This document shows, piece after piece, positions 1 through 8,295 of a stretch of 64,000 nt of DNA. Position 1 is the stretch's first letter. Each line of letters begins with the position of its first letter. The stretch lies in the NCBI RefSeq assembly GCF_006496635.1, contig NZ_CP022958.1, positions 4,650,001 through 4,714,000 of the forward strand. Direction: 5' to 3'. The notes beneath the pieces were generated by a model. The model saw only the letters and a list, made by a program, of their open reading frames with translations. It made no database searches and had not been told where the DNA came from. The position numbers were made by a program, and so were the translations under genes. The DNA is from Azoarcus sp. DD4. Lineage in GTDB: Bacteria > Pseudomonadota > Gammaproteobacteria > Burkholderiales > Rhodocyclaceae.

Positions 1-2166
1 TGGCGCGAGGCGCAGCGCCTGCTGTCGCTCGGCCTCAACGAGGCCGACAGCGCAGTCATCATCACCGACGCGGCCGCACGCATCGTGCATGCGAACAGCG
101 GCTTTACCCGCCAGTTCGGCTGGAGCGCCGCCGAGGCGGTCGGCCACACCCCCCGCGAACTGCTGTTCGCCTCGCCCCACTGCCCGCGCAATCATTTCGA
201 CGACATCGACGCCCAGCTCGCCGCCGGGCGCAGCTTCCGCTCCGACGAACTGGTCTGCGACAAGGACAACCGGCCGCAGTGGTGCTCGATGCTGATCACC
301 CCCGTCATCGACGCTGGCGGCAAGCTGACCAATACGGTGACGGTGCTGACCGACATCACCCACACCAAGATGCACGAGGTGCTGCAGCACAAGGTGCTCG
401 CCGCGATGGTGCGGGAAGAACCCCTCTTCGACGTGATGACGCTGATCTGCCGTGAGGTCGAGCGCATCGCGCCGGAAGTGATCGCCACCATACTCCAGGT
501 CGATGAAGACGGCCGGCTGCACCCGCTGGCCGCGCCCCGCCTGCCGGAAAGCTACTCGCGCGCGCTCGACGGCGCCGCCATCGGACCGGTTGCCGGCTCC
601 TGCGGCACGGCCGCCTTTCGTGGCGAGCCGGTGCTGGTAACCGACATCGCCACCGATCCGTTGTGGGCGGATTACAAGCAGCTGGTGCTGCCGCTGGGGC
701 TGGTCGCCTGCTGGTCCAGCCCGATCAAGGGCAGCGACGGCCGCGTGGTCGGCACCTTCGCCTTCTACTACCGCGACCACCGCGGCCCCACCGCGCTGCA
801 CAGGCAGCTGGTGGAGGTGAGCGTGCATCTGTGTGCCCTCGCGCTCGAACGCGAAGCGGCGCGGGCGCGCATCCGCCAGCTGGCCTTCTACGACGGACTC
901 ACCGGCCTGCCCAACCGCAGCCTGCTCCAGGTCCAGGCCGACCAGGCGATCGCCCGCGCCAACCATGCGCACGAAGGCCTGGCCGTCCTCTTCATCGACC
1001 TCGACCGTTTCAAGCAGGTGAACGATTCCCTTGGCCATCCCGCCGGTGACGAACTGCTGCGCACGGTCACCGCCCGGCTGCAGGCCGAGGTGCGCGAATC
1101 CGACATCGTCGGCCGCCTGTCCGGCGACGAATTCGTGGTCGTCCTCACCCAGTGCGACGCCACGCGCGCCACCGACATGGTCGAGCAGTTGCAGACGGCA
1201 CTGTCGGCACCCTGCCGCCTGGGCGAGATCTCGCTGACGCCCTCGGCCAGCGTGGGCATCGCCCTGTTCCCCGAGAACGGCCGCGACATGGACACCCTGC
1301 TGCACCGCGCCGACCTCGCCATGTACCAGGCGAAGAGCAGCGGCCGCGGGCGTTTCAGCTTCTTCAGCAACGAGATGAACGTGCTCGCGCAGGAGCGCCT
1401 CGCCCTCGAGGCCGCGCTGCGCGAAGCCTTGCTCAAGGAGCAGCTGCACCTGCACTATCAGCCGCAGGTCGACCTCAAGGACGGCCGTCTCTACGGCGTG
1501 GAAGCGCTGGCGCGGTGGACGCATCCGCAGATCGGCAACATCCCGCCGATCCGCTTCATTCCGCTGGCCGAGGAATGCGGGCTGATAGGCGAACTCAGCA
1601 ACTGGGCCCTGCGCGAAGCCTGCCGCCAGCTTGCCGACTGGCGCCGCCGCGGGTTGGCCGTGCCATCGGTATCGGTGAACCTGTCGCCCACCAACTTCCA
1701 CAATCTGGAGCTGCCGCAGACGATCGCCGCCACGCTGGCGGCCAACGCGCTCGCCCCGTCCGACCTCACGGTGGAAATCACCGAGAGCGTACTGATGGAC
1801 ACCAACCCCAGCACCATGAAGACGATAGGCGAAGTGCACGCCCAGGGCGTACGCCTGGCCATGGACGATTTCGGCACCGGCTATTCCAGCCTTGGCTACC
1901 TGCGCCGCCTGCCGGTGAGCGAGCTGAAACTGGACAAGAGCTTCGTGCGCGATCTGGAAAGCGATGAGGCCACCCGCGCGCTGACCAGCGCCGTCATCCG
2001 CATCGGCGAAAGCCTGCGCCTCACGGTGGTCGCCGAAGGGGTGGAAGACGGCCTGCAGCGCCAGCTACTGAAGGACCAGGGCTACCACGTGGCCCAGGGC
2101 TACCTGTTCTCGCCGCCGCTCCCCGCAGCCGAGCTCGAACGCTGGCTGCAACTGCACGCGCTCTGA
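1..2166 (+). CDS. PAS-GAF-GGDEF-EAL c-di-GMP signalling protein (5' end outside window)
   Basis: The reading frame is open from the first base, so the N-terminus lies outside; 721 residues are visible. In order: a PAS fold (about 1-120), a GAF-like sensor (about 125-270), a GGDEF domain (about 290-450) and an EAL domain (about 465-715). The GGDEF signature reads SGDEF at 374-378. The EAL signature EALAR at 501-505 and the DDFGTG motif near 622 are intact. Family knowledge: EAL domains hydrolyse c-di-GMP and GGDEF domains make it. With an intact EAL and a variant GGDEF, phosphodiesterase output is more likely, though SGDEF proteins can be active. No transmembrane segment lies in the visible part. 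Confidence 0.93.
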   Translation, partial: WREAQRLLSLGLNEADSAVIITDAAARIVHANSGFTRQFGWSAAEAVGHTPRELLFASPHCPRNHFDDIDAQLAAGRSFRSDELVCDKDNRPQWCSMLITPVIDAGGKLTNTVTVLTDITHTKMHEVLQHKVLAAMVREEPLFDVMTLICREVERIAPEVIATILQVDEDGRLHPLAAPRLPESYSRALDGAAIGPVAGSCGTAAFRGEPVLVTDIATDPLWADYKQLVLPLGLVACWSSPIKGSDGRVVGTFAFYYRDHRGPTALHRQLVEVSVHLCALALEREAARARIRQLAFYDGLTGLPNRSLLQVQADQAIARANHAHEGLAVLFIDLDRFKQVNDSLGHPAGDELLRTVTARLQAEVRESDIVGRLSGDEFVVVLTQCDATRATDMVEQLQTALSAPCRLGEISLTPSASVGIALFPENGRDMDTLLHRADLAMYQAKSSGRGRFSFFSNEMNVLAQERLALEAALREALLKEQLHLHYQPQVDLKDGRLYGVEALARWTHPQIGNIPPIRFIPLAEECGLIGELSNWALREACRQLADWRRRGLAVPSVSVNLSPTNFHNLELPQTIAATLAANALAPSDLTVEITESVLMDTNPSTMKTIGEVHAQGVRLAMDDFGTGYSSLGYLRRLPVSELKLDKSFVRDLESDEATRALTSAVIRIGESLRLTVVAEGVEDGLQRQLLKDQGYHVAQGYLFSPPLPAAELERWLQLHAL

Positions 2167-2170
2167 TGGC

Positions 2171-2201
2171 CGGACAGCCGCGGCGGGCGCCGGGCTGTCC
2201 G
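2171..2201. terminator. Terminator-like hairpin between convergent genes
   Basis: A perfect 9-bp inverted repeat (2171-2179 with 2193-2201) and a 13-base loop sit between the convergent GGDEF-EAL and PEP-CTERM genes. There is no T-run on either side, so a bidirectional terminator is inferred from position and stem only. Confidence 0.4.
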
Positions 2202-2212
2202 CCTGCCGCGGC

Positions 2213-3076
2213 TCAGCGCGACGCGAAGCGGCGACGAACGCCGGCCAGGCCGAGCGCGGCCAGGCCGAGCAGCCCGAGGACACCGGGTTCGGGCACGGTG
2301 TTGAGGCTGGCGGGGTCGCGCGCCCACAGGCTGACGTGGGACAGGCCGCGGCCCAGCGTCTTGGAGATGTCGAAAGTGCCGCCGAAGTGGAAGATCGGCA
2401 CGTCGACCGACGGGTGCGCAACACCGAACTGCGCGGCGGTGAAGTCGTAGGCCGCGAACTCCCTGGCCTGCTTGAAGACCAGTGCGAACTGGTCGAAGTA
2501 GTTCTTCCCGAACAGGGCTTCGGTGCGCGACGCGACCGCCGCATCCGGCGTGAAGGCCCAGGTGCCGGTGCCGTCGCCGTTGCTGGTCACGGTGAAGAAG
2601 CTGGCCAGCACGATGCTGGTATCACCGCCCACCGCTTCCGGCACGAAGGTGCCGGTGCCGTCCCGGTTGAGGTCGATACGGCCGAGCATGACCCAGCCCG
2701 GATCGTCCGCCGTGCCGTCGCCGCGCAGGTCGCTGGTCGGGTACTCGTCGGTGATGAAGGCGCCGCCGGGGAAGAGATCCTCGCCGGTACGCGTCTGCAA
2801 GGCGCCGTTGAGCAGGCCATCGCCGGCATAACCCAGATTGATCGACGGCTTGGGCATGTCGTTACCGTCGTAACCACCGGCGCATGCCGCCGCGTCCATC
2901 GGCGCGATGTTGTACGTGGTCATGGTGGCATCGGCGCTGGTGCTGCTGAACTGACCGACGCTGGTCACCTGCACGTCGGACACGCTGCACGCCGCCGCGC
3001 TCGCAGTGCCAGGGAGCGCCGCACCGAGGATCATCGCGGCCGTCGATGCCGCAAGCATGGTCTTCTTCAGGTTCAT
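2213..3076 (-). CDS. PEP-CTERM sorting-domain exported protein
   Basis: This 287-residue protein starts MNLKKTMLAAS and has a typical signal peptide ending near ALPGTASA. The C-terminus has a VPEPG motif, a hydrophobic helix and an RRR cluster, the tripartite PEP-CTERM signal that exosortase systems process. I chose the ATG at 3076 because it gives a clean signal peptide and follows an AAGGAA ribosome-binding site; in-frame codons further upstream would only add an unlikely N-terminal extension. The body is uncharacterised and rich in Gly, Asp and Thr, as in other surface or matrix PEP-CTERM proteins. The exosortase is not in this window. Its neighbours give no clue to its role. Confidence 0.85.
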   Translation of the reverse strand: MNLKKTMLAASTAAMILGAALPGTASAAACSVSDVQVTSVGQFSSTSADATMTTYNIAPMDAAACAGGYDGNDMPKPSINLGYAGDGLLNGALQTRTGEDLFPGGAFITDEYPTSDLRGDGTADDPGWVMLGRIDLNRDGTGTFVPEAVGGDTSIVLASFFTVTSNGDGTGTWAFTPDAAVASRTEALFGKNYFDQFALVFKQAREFAAYDFTAAQFGVAHPSVDVPIFHFGGTFDISKTLGRGLSHVSLWARDPASLNTVPEPGVLGLLGLAALGLAGVRRRFASR

Positions 3077-3382
3077 GTTTTTCCTTGCGAAGTGTGAAAA
3101 AGTTCTTCGCGATAAATTTAACGATCTGCTTATTACTTTTTTCATAGCAACAACAAATTCCGAGGGCGAACGAAAGCAAACGGCATGCCTGAAAATATTT
3201 TCTCTTTGTAAGCAAATGGATAAGAGAAATTGATCGAACAAGTGCCACTGCGGCGACGCAGCATGTAAAGAATTCCGACAACAAACCATGACTTTGATCT
3301 GACTCCATACGCACTGGTATGGAAGCTACGTATAATCCTTATCCGTCAATACAGAACATCTATAAGCACGGAGAGGAAGAGG
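3077..3382. other. AT-rich intergenic region between divergent genes
   Basis: These 306 bases separate the PEP-CTERM gene from the CoA-transferase gene. The region is far more AT-rich than its surroundings and has no convincing ORF. It holds the palindrome and -10 box listed separately, and presumably the PEP-CTERM promoter. I looked for a sigma-54 element, sometimes found at PEP-CTERM genes. A TGGCAC occurs on the minus strand near 3241-3246, but no GC follows at the required spacing. Confidence 0.6.
3304..3336 (+). promoter_or_regulatory. Operator-like palindrome followed by a consensus -10 box
   Basis: TCCATAC (3304-3310), a 6-base spacer and GTATGGA (3317-3323) form a perfect 7-bp dyad. 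A TATAAT hexamer follows at 3331-3336, 46 bases before the CoA-transferase ATG. The dyad covers where the -35 would lie, and no good -35 is visible. Either repression by a dimeric regulator or activation from the dyad would fit. The regulator is unknown. Confidence 0.5.
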
Positions 3383-4678
3383 ATGAATCCGCAAGACCAG
3401 TACGCCCAGAAACGCATGAACGCAGCCGACGCGGCCGGCCTGATCCGCGACGGCGACACCGTGGTGGTGCCCACCGGCGTGGGCGAACCGCCAACGCTGC
3501 TGCACGCGCTGTCCGAGCGCCGCAGTACGCTCAAGGACATCGTCGTCAGCCAGATCCTGCCGCTGCGCAAATACGCCTATTACGACCCGGCGACGCGCGC
3601 CAACGTCCGCCACACCGCCTACTTCTTCGGCGGCGCCTCGCGCGCCGGCGGCCAGGAAGGCTGGGTGGATTTCGTGCCCAACTACTTCTCCGAGCTGCCG
3701 ATGCTGATCGACCGCGGCCTCACCCCCGCCGACGTGGTGGTGTCGATGGCCTCGCCGATGGACGAGCACGGCTACTTCGCGCTATCGCTGGCGCCGGACT
3801 ACACCATGGCGGCGGTGAAGAAGGCGCGGGTGATCCTGCTCGAGGTGAATCCGAACGTGCCCTTCGCCTACGGCGACTGCCATGTGCACATCTCGCAGGT
3901 GTCCGGCCTGGTGGAGAGCGAGGAAGAGCTGTTCGAGGTCGGTCTGCCCAAGATCGGCCCGGTGCAGGAGGCCATCGGCAAGTACGTTGCCGACCTCATC
4001 GACGACGGCGCCACGCTGCAGATCGGCTACGGCGGCATTCCCGACGCGGTGGTGATGCAGCTGCAGCACAAGCACGACCTCGGCATCCACACCGAGATGA
4101 TCGGCGACGGCATCCTGTCGCTGATCGAATCCGGCGCGGTGAACAACCGCCGCAAGAACTTCATGCCCGGCAAGATGGTGGCGACCTTCGCGCTCGGCTC
4201 GCGCAAGCTCTACCGCCACCTGCACCGCAATCCGGCACTGGAGATGCACCCGGTCGATTTCACCAACGACCCCTACATCGCCGCCCGCAACGACAACCTG
4301 TGCGCGATCAACGCCACGCTGCAGATCGACCTGCTCGGCCAGTGCGGCTCGGAAAGCCTGGGTTCGGCGCCCTATTCCGGCACCGGCGGTCAGGTGGACT
4401 TCGTGCGCGCGGCCAACCGCTCCAAGGGCGGCAAGGCCTTCATCGTGCTGCCCTCCACCGCCAAGGACGACACCATCTCGCGCATCGTGCCCACGCTCAC
4501 CCCCGGCACCCACGTCACCACCGGCAAGAACGACATCAACTACGTCGTCACCGAGTACGGCGTGGCCCAGCTGCGCGGCAAGAGCGCCAAGCAGCGCGCC
4601 GAGGCGCTGATCGCGATCGCCCACCCGGACTTCCGCGCCGAGCTGCGCGAGCAGGCCCGCCGCATCAAGCTGATGTAA
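3383..4678 (+). CDS. Acetyl-CoA hydrolase / CoA-transferase family protein
   Basis: The 431-residue protein belongs to the family of acetyl-CoA hydrolase, 4-hydroxybutyrate CoA-transferase and succinyl-CoA:acetate CoA-transferase. Members move CoA between acyl groups through a glutamyl-CoA intermediate. The HTEM segment places a glutamate at residue 238, the position I recall as catalytic in 4-hydroxybutyrate CoA-transferase. The C-terminal CoA-binding motif GTGGQVDFVRAA and the TEYGVAQLRGKS segment are also present. Length is normal for the family. The ATG follows an AG-rich ribosome-binding stretch (3370-3382). Substrate cannot be read from sequence. It is transcribed alone from the candidate promoter upstream; an 11-bp inverted repeat follows it. 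Confidence 0.88.
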   Translation: MNPQDQYAQKRMNAADAAGLIRDGDTVVVPTGVGEPPTLLHALSERRSTLKDIVVSQILPLRKYAYYDPATRANVRHTAYFFGGASRAGGQEGWVDFVPNYFSELPMLIDRGLTPADVVVSMASPMDEHGYFALSLAPDYTMAAVKKARVILLEVNPNVPFAYGDCHVHISQVSGLVESEEELFEVGLPKIGPVQEAIGKYVADLIDDGATLQIGYGGIPDAVVMQLQHKHDLGIHTEMIGDGILSLIESGAVNNRRKNFMPGKMVATFALGSRKLYRHLHRNPALEMHPVDFTNDPYIAARNDNLCAINATLQIDLLGQCGSESLGSAPYSGTGGQVDFVRAANRSKGGKAFIVLPSTAKDDTISRIVPTLTPGTHVTTGKNDINYVVTEYGVAQLRGKSAKQRAEALIAIAHPDFRAELREQARRIKLM

Positions 4679-4685
4679 GCGCGCC

Positions 4686-4733
4686 GCGCCCGCAGTAGAC
4701 TCACGCTCTTGCTGGCCAGACCACTGCGGGCGC
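4686..4733. repeat. Perfect 11-bp inverted repeat upstream of leuE
   Basis: GCGCCCGCAGT (4686-4696) pairs exactly with ACTGCGGGCGC (4723-4733) across a 26-base loop. It begins 8 bases after the CoA-transferase stop and ends 4 bases before the leuE ATG. In RNA it could terminate the first gene or cover the ribosome-binding region of leuE. No U-run follows. Confidence 0.5.
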
Positions 4734-4737
4734 AACC

Positions 4738-5385
4738 ATGTTCTACGGCATCACCGATCCGCTGACCTTCATCCTCGGCACCATCGTCATCGTGCTGCTG
4801 CCGGGGCCGAATTCACTCTACGTGATGTCGGTGGCCTCGCGCCACGGCATCGCCGCCGGCTATCGCGGCGCCTGCGGCATCTTCGTCGGCGACACCGTGC
4901 TGATGCTGCTGTCGGCCACCGGCATGGCCTCGCTGCTGCACACCACGCCGGCGCTGTTCATGGCGGTGAAATACGCTGGTGCGGCCTATCTGGCGTGGCT
5001 GGGCGTCGGCCTGCTGCGCGCGGCGGTCGCCGGCTGGCGCCGACCGGCCGCCGCAGAAGCCGCGCCACGCCCGGTGGACGCCGCCCGCCCCTTCCGCACC
5101 GCGCTGCTGATCAGCCTGCTGAACCCGAAGGCCATCCTGTTCTTCGTGTCTTTCTTCGTGCAGTTCGTCGACCCCGGCTACGCCTGGCCCGCGCTCACCT
5201 TCCTGATCCTCGGCGTGATCGTGCAGGTCTGCAGCGCCGCCTACCTGTCGGCGCTGATCTTCGGCGGCGTCCGTCTGGCCGCGCTGTTCCGCCGCCGGCA
5301 GCGGCTGGCCGCAGCGGCCTCCGGCAGCGTCGGCGGGCTCTTCATCGGCTTCGGTGCCAAGCTCGCCAACGCGACCCTGGGCTGA
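4738..5385 (+). CDS. leuE: LysE/RhtB-family amino-acid exporter, LeuE-like
   Basis: The 215-residue inner-membrane protein has about six hydrophobic segments. It carries the LysE-family N-terminal motif LLPGPNSLYVM and a central NPKAILFFVSFFVQFVD segment that closely matches E. coli leucine exporter LeuE. The C-terminal GLFIGFGAKLA matches too. It likely exports leucine or related neutral amino acids; LeuE is my best subfamily guess. The ATG at 4738 begins right after an 11-bp inverted repeat that could affect translation. Its stop lies 2 bp from the stop of the convergent M32 peptidase gene. Confidence 0.85.
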   Translation: MFYGITDPLTFILGTIVIVLLPGPNSLYVMSVASRHGIAAGYRGACGIFVGDTVLMLLSATGMASLLHTTPALFMAVKYAGAAYLAWLGVGLLRAAVAGWRRPAAAEAAPRPVDAARPFRTALLISLLNPKAILFFVSFFVQFVDPGYAWPALTFLILGVIVQVCSAAYLSALIFGGVRLAALFRRRQRLAAAASGSVGGLFIGFGAKLANATLG

Positions 5386-5387
5386 GG

Positions 5388-6890
5388 CTAGCCTTCGCCC
5401 AGATAGCGCGCCTCGAGGTGGGCGCGGAAATACGCCGGGTTGAGCGCCTCGCCGCTGGCGCGCCGCACCAGTTCCGGCGTCTCCCAGCGGCTGGCCTGCG
5501 ACCAGATGTTGTCGTTCAGCCAGCCGAACACCGGAGCGAAATCGCCCTGCGCGATGTACGCATCCAGCTCGGGCCGAGCCCGGCGCAGAGCGGCGAACCA
5601 CTGCGCGGCGTACATCGCGCCCAGGGTGTAGCTCGGGAAGTAGCCGAAGGCGCCGTCGGTCCAGTGCACATCCTGCAGGCAGCCGTCGGCATGGTTGCCG
5701 CGGGTGTCCAGTCCGAGCAGCGCCTGCATCTTCTCGTTCCATAGCGCGGGGATGTCCTCCGGCTCGATCTCGCCTTCGATCAGCGCGCGCTCGATCTCGA
5801 AGCGCAGGATGATGTGCGCCGGATACGTCACTTCGTCCGCGGCGATGCGGATGTAGCCCGGCTGCACCCGGGTGAATAGCCGGTAGAGGTTGTCGGCGTC
5901 GAAGGCGGGCTGGTCGCCGAAGTGCTCGCGCAGCAGCGGCGCCAGCAGGCCGACGAAGCCGCGGCTGCGGGCGAGCTGCATCTCGAAGGACAGGCTCTGG
6001 CTTTCGTGGATGCCGTAGGAGCGCGCCAGCCCGAGGGGCTGACCGCACCAGGCGCGCGGCAGGTTCTGTTCGTAGCGCGCATGGCCGGTCTCGTGGATGG
6101 TGCCGAGCAGCGCGCGGGTGAAGTCGTCCTCGTGGTAGCGGGTGGTCAGGCGCACGTCCTCCGGCACGCCGCCGGAAAAGGGATGGGCACTCTCGTCCAG
6201 CCGGCCGCCTTCGAAGTCGAAACCGAGCATCCCCATCACCGCCAGGCTCAGCGCCCGCTGCGCCGCCACCGGAAAAGGCCCGACCGGGGCGATCACCGGC
6301 TCGGCGCGCTGCTTTTCGCCCACCCGCGCGATCAGGTCGGGCAGCCAGCCGCGCACGTCGCCGAAGATGCGCTCGATCTCCACCGCGCGCATGCCGGGCT
6401 CGAAGCGGTCCATCAGCGCGTCGTAGCGCGACAGGCCGGTGTGCTCGGAAAGCAGCCGCGCCTCCTCGCGCGACAGGCGCACCACCTCGCGGAAGTTCTC
6501 CAGGAAGCCCGGCCAGTCGTTGGCCGGGCGCTGGCTGCGCCAGGCGTGCTCGCAGCGCGCGCCGGCCAGCGACTTGGCCTCCACCAAGGATTCCGGCAGC
6601 GCGTTGGCGTCCTGCCAGTTACGGCGGATCTCGCGCAGGTTGGCGCGCTCGACCTCGTCCAATGGCTCCGCTTCGGCGGCGGCGATGAGCTCGGCCAGGC
6701 GCGGGTCGGTGCGGCTGCGGTGGATCAGCGCATGCAGTTCGGCCTCGGCCGCGGCGCGGGCCTCATTGCCCTTGGGCGGCATCATTGCGTTGCGGTCCCA
6801 GCCGACGATGGCGGCGAGATGGTCGTAGCGGTAGAGGCGGAGGTAGTGGCGAGTAAGTTCGGTGTAGGCAGGGGCGGCGGGGGAGGTCAT
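5388..6890 (-). CDS. M32-family metallocarboxypeptidase (carboxypeptidase Taq type)
   Basis: The 500-residue cytoplasmic zinc carboxypeptidase has the HETGH signature that binds zinc and holds the catalytic glutamate. It also has the M32 hallmarks FSGG, DVR.TTRY and GIHESQS in the right order, and a C-terminal metal-ligand region. Family members remove C-terminal residues from peptides and are about 490-510 residues long. I chose the ATG at 6890 (MTSPAAPAY); an ATG at 6905 and a TTG at 6908 are in frame but lack a better ribosome-binding site. The gene is convergent with leuE and divergent from the exported pair. It appears to be a single-gene unit. Confidence 0.92.
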   Translation of the reverse strand: MTSPAAPAYTELTRHYLRLYRYDHLAAIVGWDRNAMMPPKGNEARAAAEAELHALIHRSRTDPRLAELIAAAEAEPLDEVERANLREIRRNWQDANALPESLVEAKSLAGARCEHAWRSQRPANDWPGFLENFREVVRLSREEARLLSEHTGLSRYDALMDRFEPGMRAVEIERIFGDVRGWLPDLIARVGEKQRAEPVIAPVGPFPVAAQRALSLAVMGMLGFDFEGGRLDESAHPFSGGVPEDVRLTTRYHEDDFTRALLGTIHETGHARYEQNLPRAWCGQPLGLARSYGIHESQSLSFEMQLARSRGFVGLLAPLLREHFGDQPAFDADNLYRLFTRVQPGYIRIAADEVTYPAHIILRFEIERALIEGEIEPEDIPALWNEKMQALLGLDTRGNHADGCLQDVHWTDGAFGYFPSYTLGAMYAAQWFAALRRARPELDAYIAQGDFAPVFGWLNDNIWSQASRWETPELVRRASGEALNPAYFRAHLEARYLGEG

Positions 6891-7030
6891 CGTCTTCGGC
6901 ACCATCAATGCGGATGGCCCATGTTAGCGCCGCGCGGCCACAGGCACGACATCCTGTGCGGACGAAAAATTGCTTTCGCATAACTAAATGCAAATGTAAT
7001 ATTTTGACACCTTCATCCGAGGACCCTCCA

Positions 7031-7465
7031 ATGCCGTCATCCCTCCTGCGCCTCAAGGCAGCCGTGCTCGCGCTCGCCCTCGTCGCCTCCCCTGCCGCCG
7101 TCCGCGCCAACTCCACCATGCAGGATTCGGTGATCGTCCCTATTTCCCTGAGCGTGCTCGGCGTTATGGCCTCCCACTACTACGCGGAAGAACTCGGCAG
7201 AATGTCGCGCGGCACGGTCAAGAGCCTCTCGCGCGGTTCGACCACCACCGAGGTCCGTATCCAGGACGATGGCAACCGGCTGGTCACGCTCGAGATCCCC
7301 AATGCGGCGCTCCAGGGCAAGGCCGTCGAGGTCGACGAGGTCGTCACCATCGAACGCCTGCAGCCGGGGCTGCTGGTCACGCTGGGCGACCCGCGCAATC
7401 GTGTTTTCGTGCCCACCCCCGCTACCGCCGACCTGCTCCACAGCGAGCGCCTCGGGGGTTCGTGA
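7031..7465 (+). CDS. Small exported protein of unknown function
   Basis: The 144-residue protein begins MPSSLLRLKAAVLALAL and has a clear signal peptide ending near PAAVRA. No domain is recognised. The mature part has one hydrophobic stretch (VIVPISLSVLGVMASHYY) and then a beta-rich region. The ATG at 7031 follows GAGGACCC; the frame stays open upstream but would extend past the signal peptide. It ends TGATG, sharing one base with the start of the DUF2145 gene, so the two are almost certainly co-translated. It probably works in the periplasm or envelope with that partner. The leader is AT-rich and likely holds the promoter (TTGCTT at 6970-6975 with a weak TGTAAT at 6995-7000). Confidence 0.75.
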   Translation: MPSSLLRLKAAVLALALVASPAAVRANSTMQDSVIVPISLSVLGVMASHYYAEELGRMSRGTVKSLSRGSTTTEVRIQDDGNRLVTLEIPNAALQGKAVEVDEVVTIERLQPGLLVTLGDPRNRVFVPTPATADLLHSERLGGS

Positions 7466-8280
7466 TGCAGCCCGGGCGTGTGGCACGCCGGAGTGCGCTC
7501 GCGCTGCTGGTGGCACTGGCGCCGGCGGTGCAGGCCGGCCAGTCTTGCGCGGGGCGCTACGACGCGATCACGTATTCCAGGGCTTTCGCGCTGGCCCAGC
7601 TCGCCCGCGCCGAACTCGACAAGACCGACGCCCGCGTCGTGCTGCTCGCCCGCATCGGACAGGACCTCTCCGACTACGGACTGACCTGGTCGCATGCCGG
7701 CTTCGCGGTGCGCGACCATCCCCGCGGCCGTTGGACGGTGGTGCACGAACTCAACGAATGCGGCACCGCCCGCTCGGCGATCCATGCGCAGGGGCTGGCC
7801 AACTTCTACGGCGACGACCTGTTCGCCTATCACAGCGCGGCCTACCGCCTGCCGCCGGCACTCGAGACCCGGCTGCTGCCGGTGCTGACCACTGAAGCGG
7901 CGCTGCTGACCCACGGCGCCGATTACCGGTTGACGGCCTATCCTTTCTCGTCGAAGTACCAGAACAGCAACGGCTGGATCATCGAGACACTGGCGGTGGC
8001 GATGGCGCCGGAAGGCACGGTGGTGTCGCGCGATACCGCGCAGCGCTGGCTGCGGTCGGCCGGCTACACGCCGACCACGCTGGACATCGGCTGGGTCAAG
8101 CGGCTGGGCGGCCGCATGCTGAAGGACACAATCTCCTTCGACGACCATCCGCCGGAACTGCGCTGGCAGGGCCGGATCCAGGTCGCCACGGTGGATTCGA
8201 TCTTTGGCTTCCTGCAAACGCGGCGGGTGCCGGCGGACGCGGAGCCGCCGATACTGAGCTTCGGTCTGACTGCGCCCTAG
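7465..8280 (+). CDS. DUF2145 family exported protein
   Basis: The 271-residue protein has an N-terminal signal peptide (about residues 1-24, ending VQAGQ). I recognise it as DUF2145 from the SHAGFAVRD segment, the HELNECGTA cysteine motif and the YPFSSKYQNSNGWIIE segment. The conserved His, Cys and Asn-Gly positions suggest a cysteine-peptidase-like fold, but that is inference and no activity is known to me. The ATG at 7465 overlaps the previous stop by one base; a GTG just before it is in frame. It forms a two-gene unit with the small exported protein upstream. Confidence 0.8.
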   Translation: MQPGRVARRSALALLVALAPAVQAGQSCAGRYDAITYSRAFALAQLARAELDKTDARVVLLARIGQDLSDYGLTWSHAGFAVRDHPRGRWTVVHELNECGTARSAIHAQGLANFYGDDLFAYHSAAYRLPPALETRLLPVLTTEAALLTHGADYRLTAYPFSSKYQNSNGWIIETLAVAMAPEGTVVSRDTAQRWLRSAGYTPTTLDIGWVKRLGGRMLKDTISFDDHPPELRWQGRIQVATVDSIFGFLQTRRVPADAEPPILSFGLTAP

Positions 8281-8295
8281 CGCACGGCGCCGGCC

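Noticed and set aside
3225..3250. Sigma-54 promoter for the PEP-CTERM gene
   Set aside because: A TGGCAC -24 element is present on the minus strand, but the -12 GC is not at the required distance.
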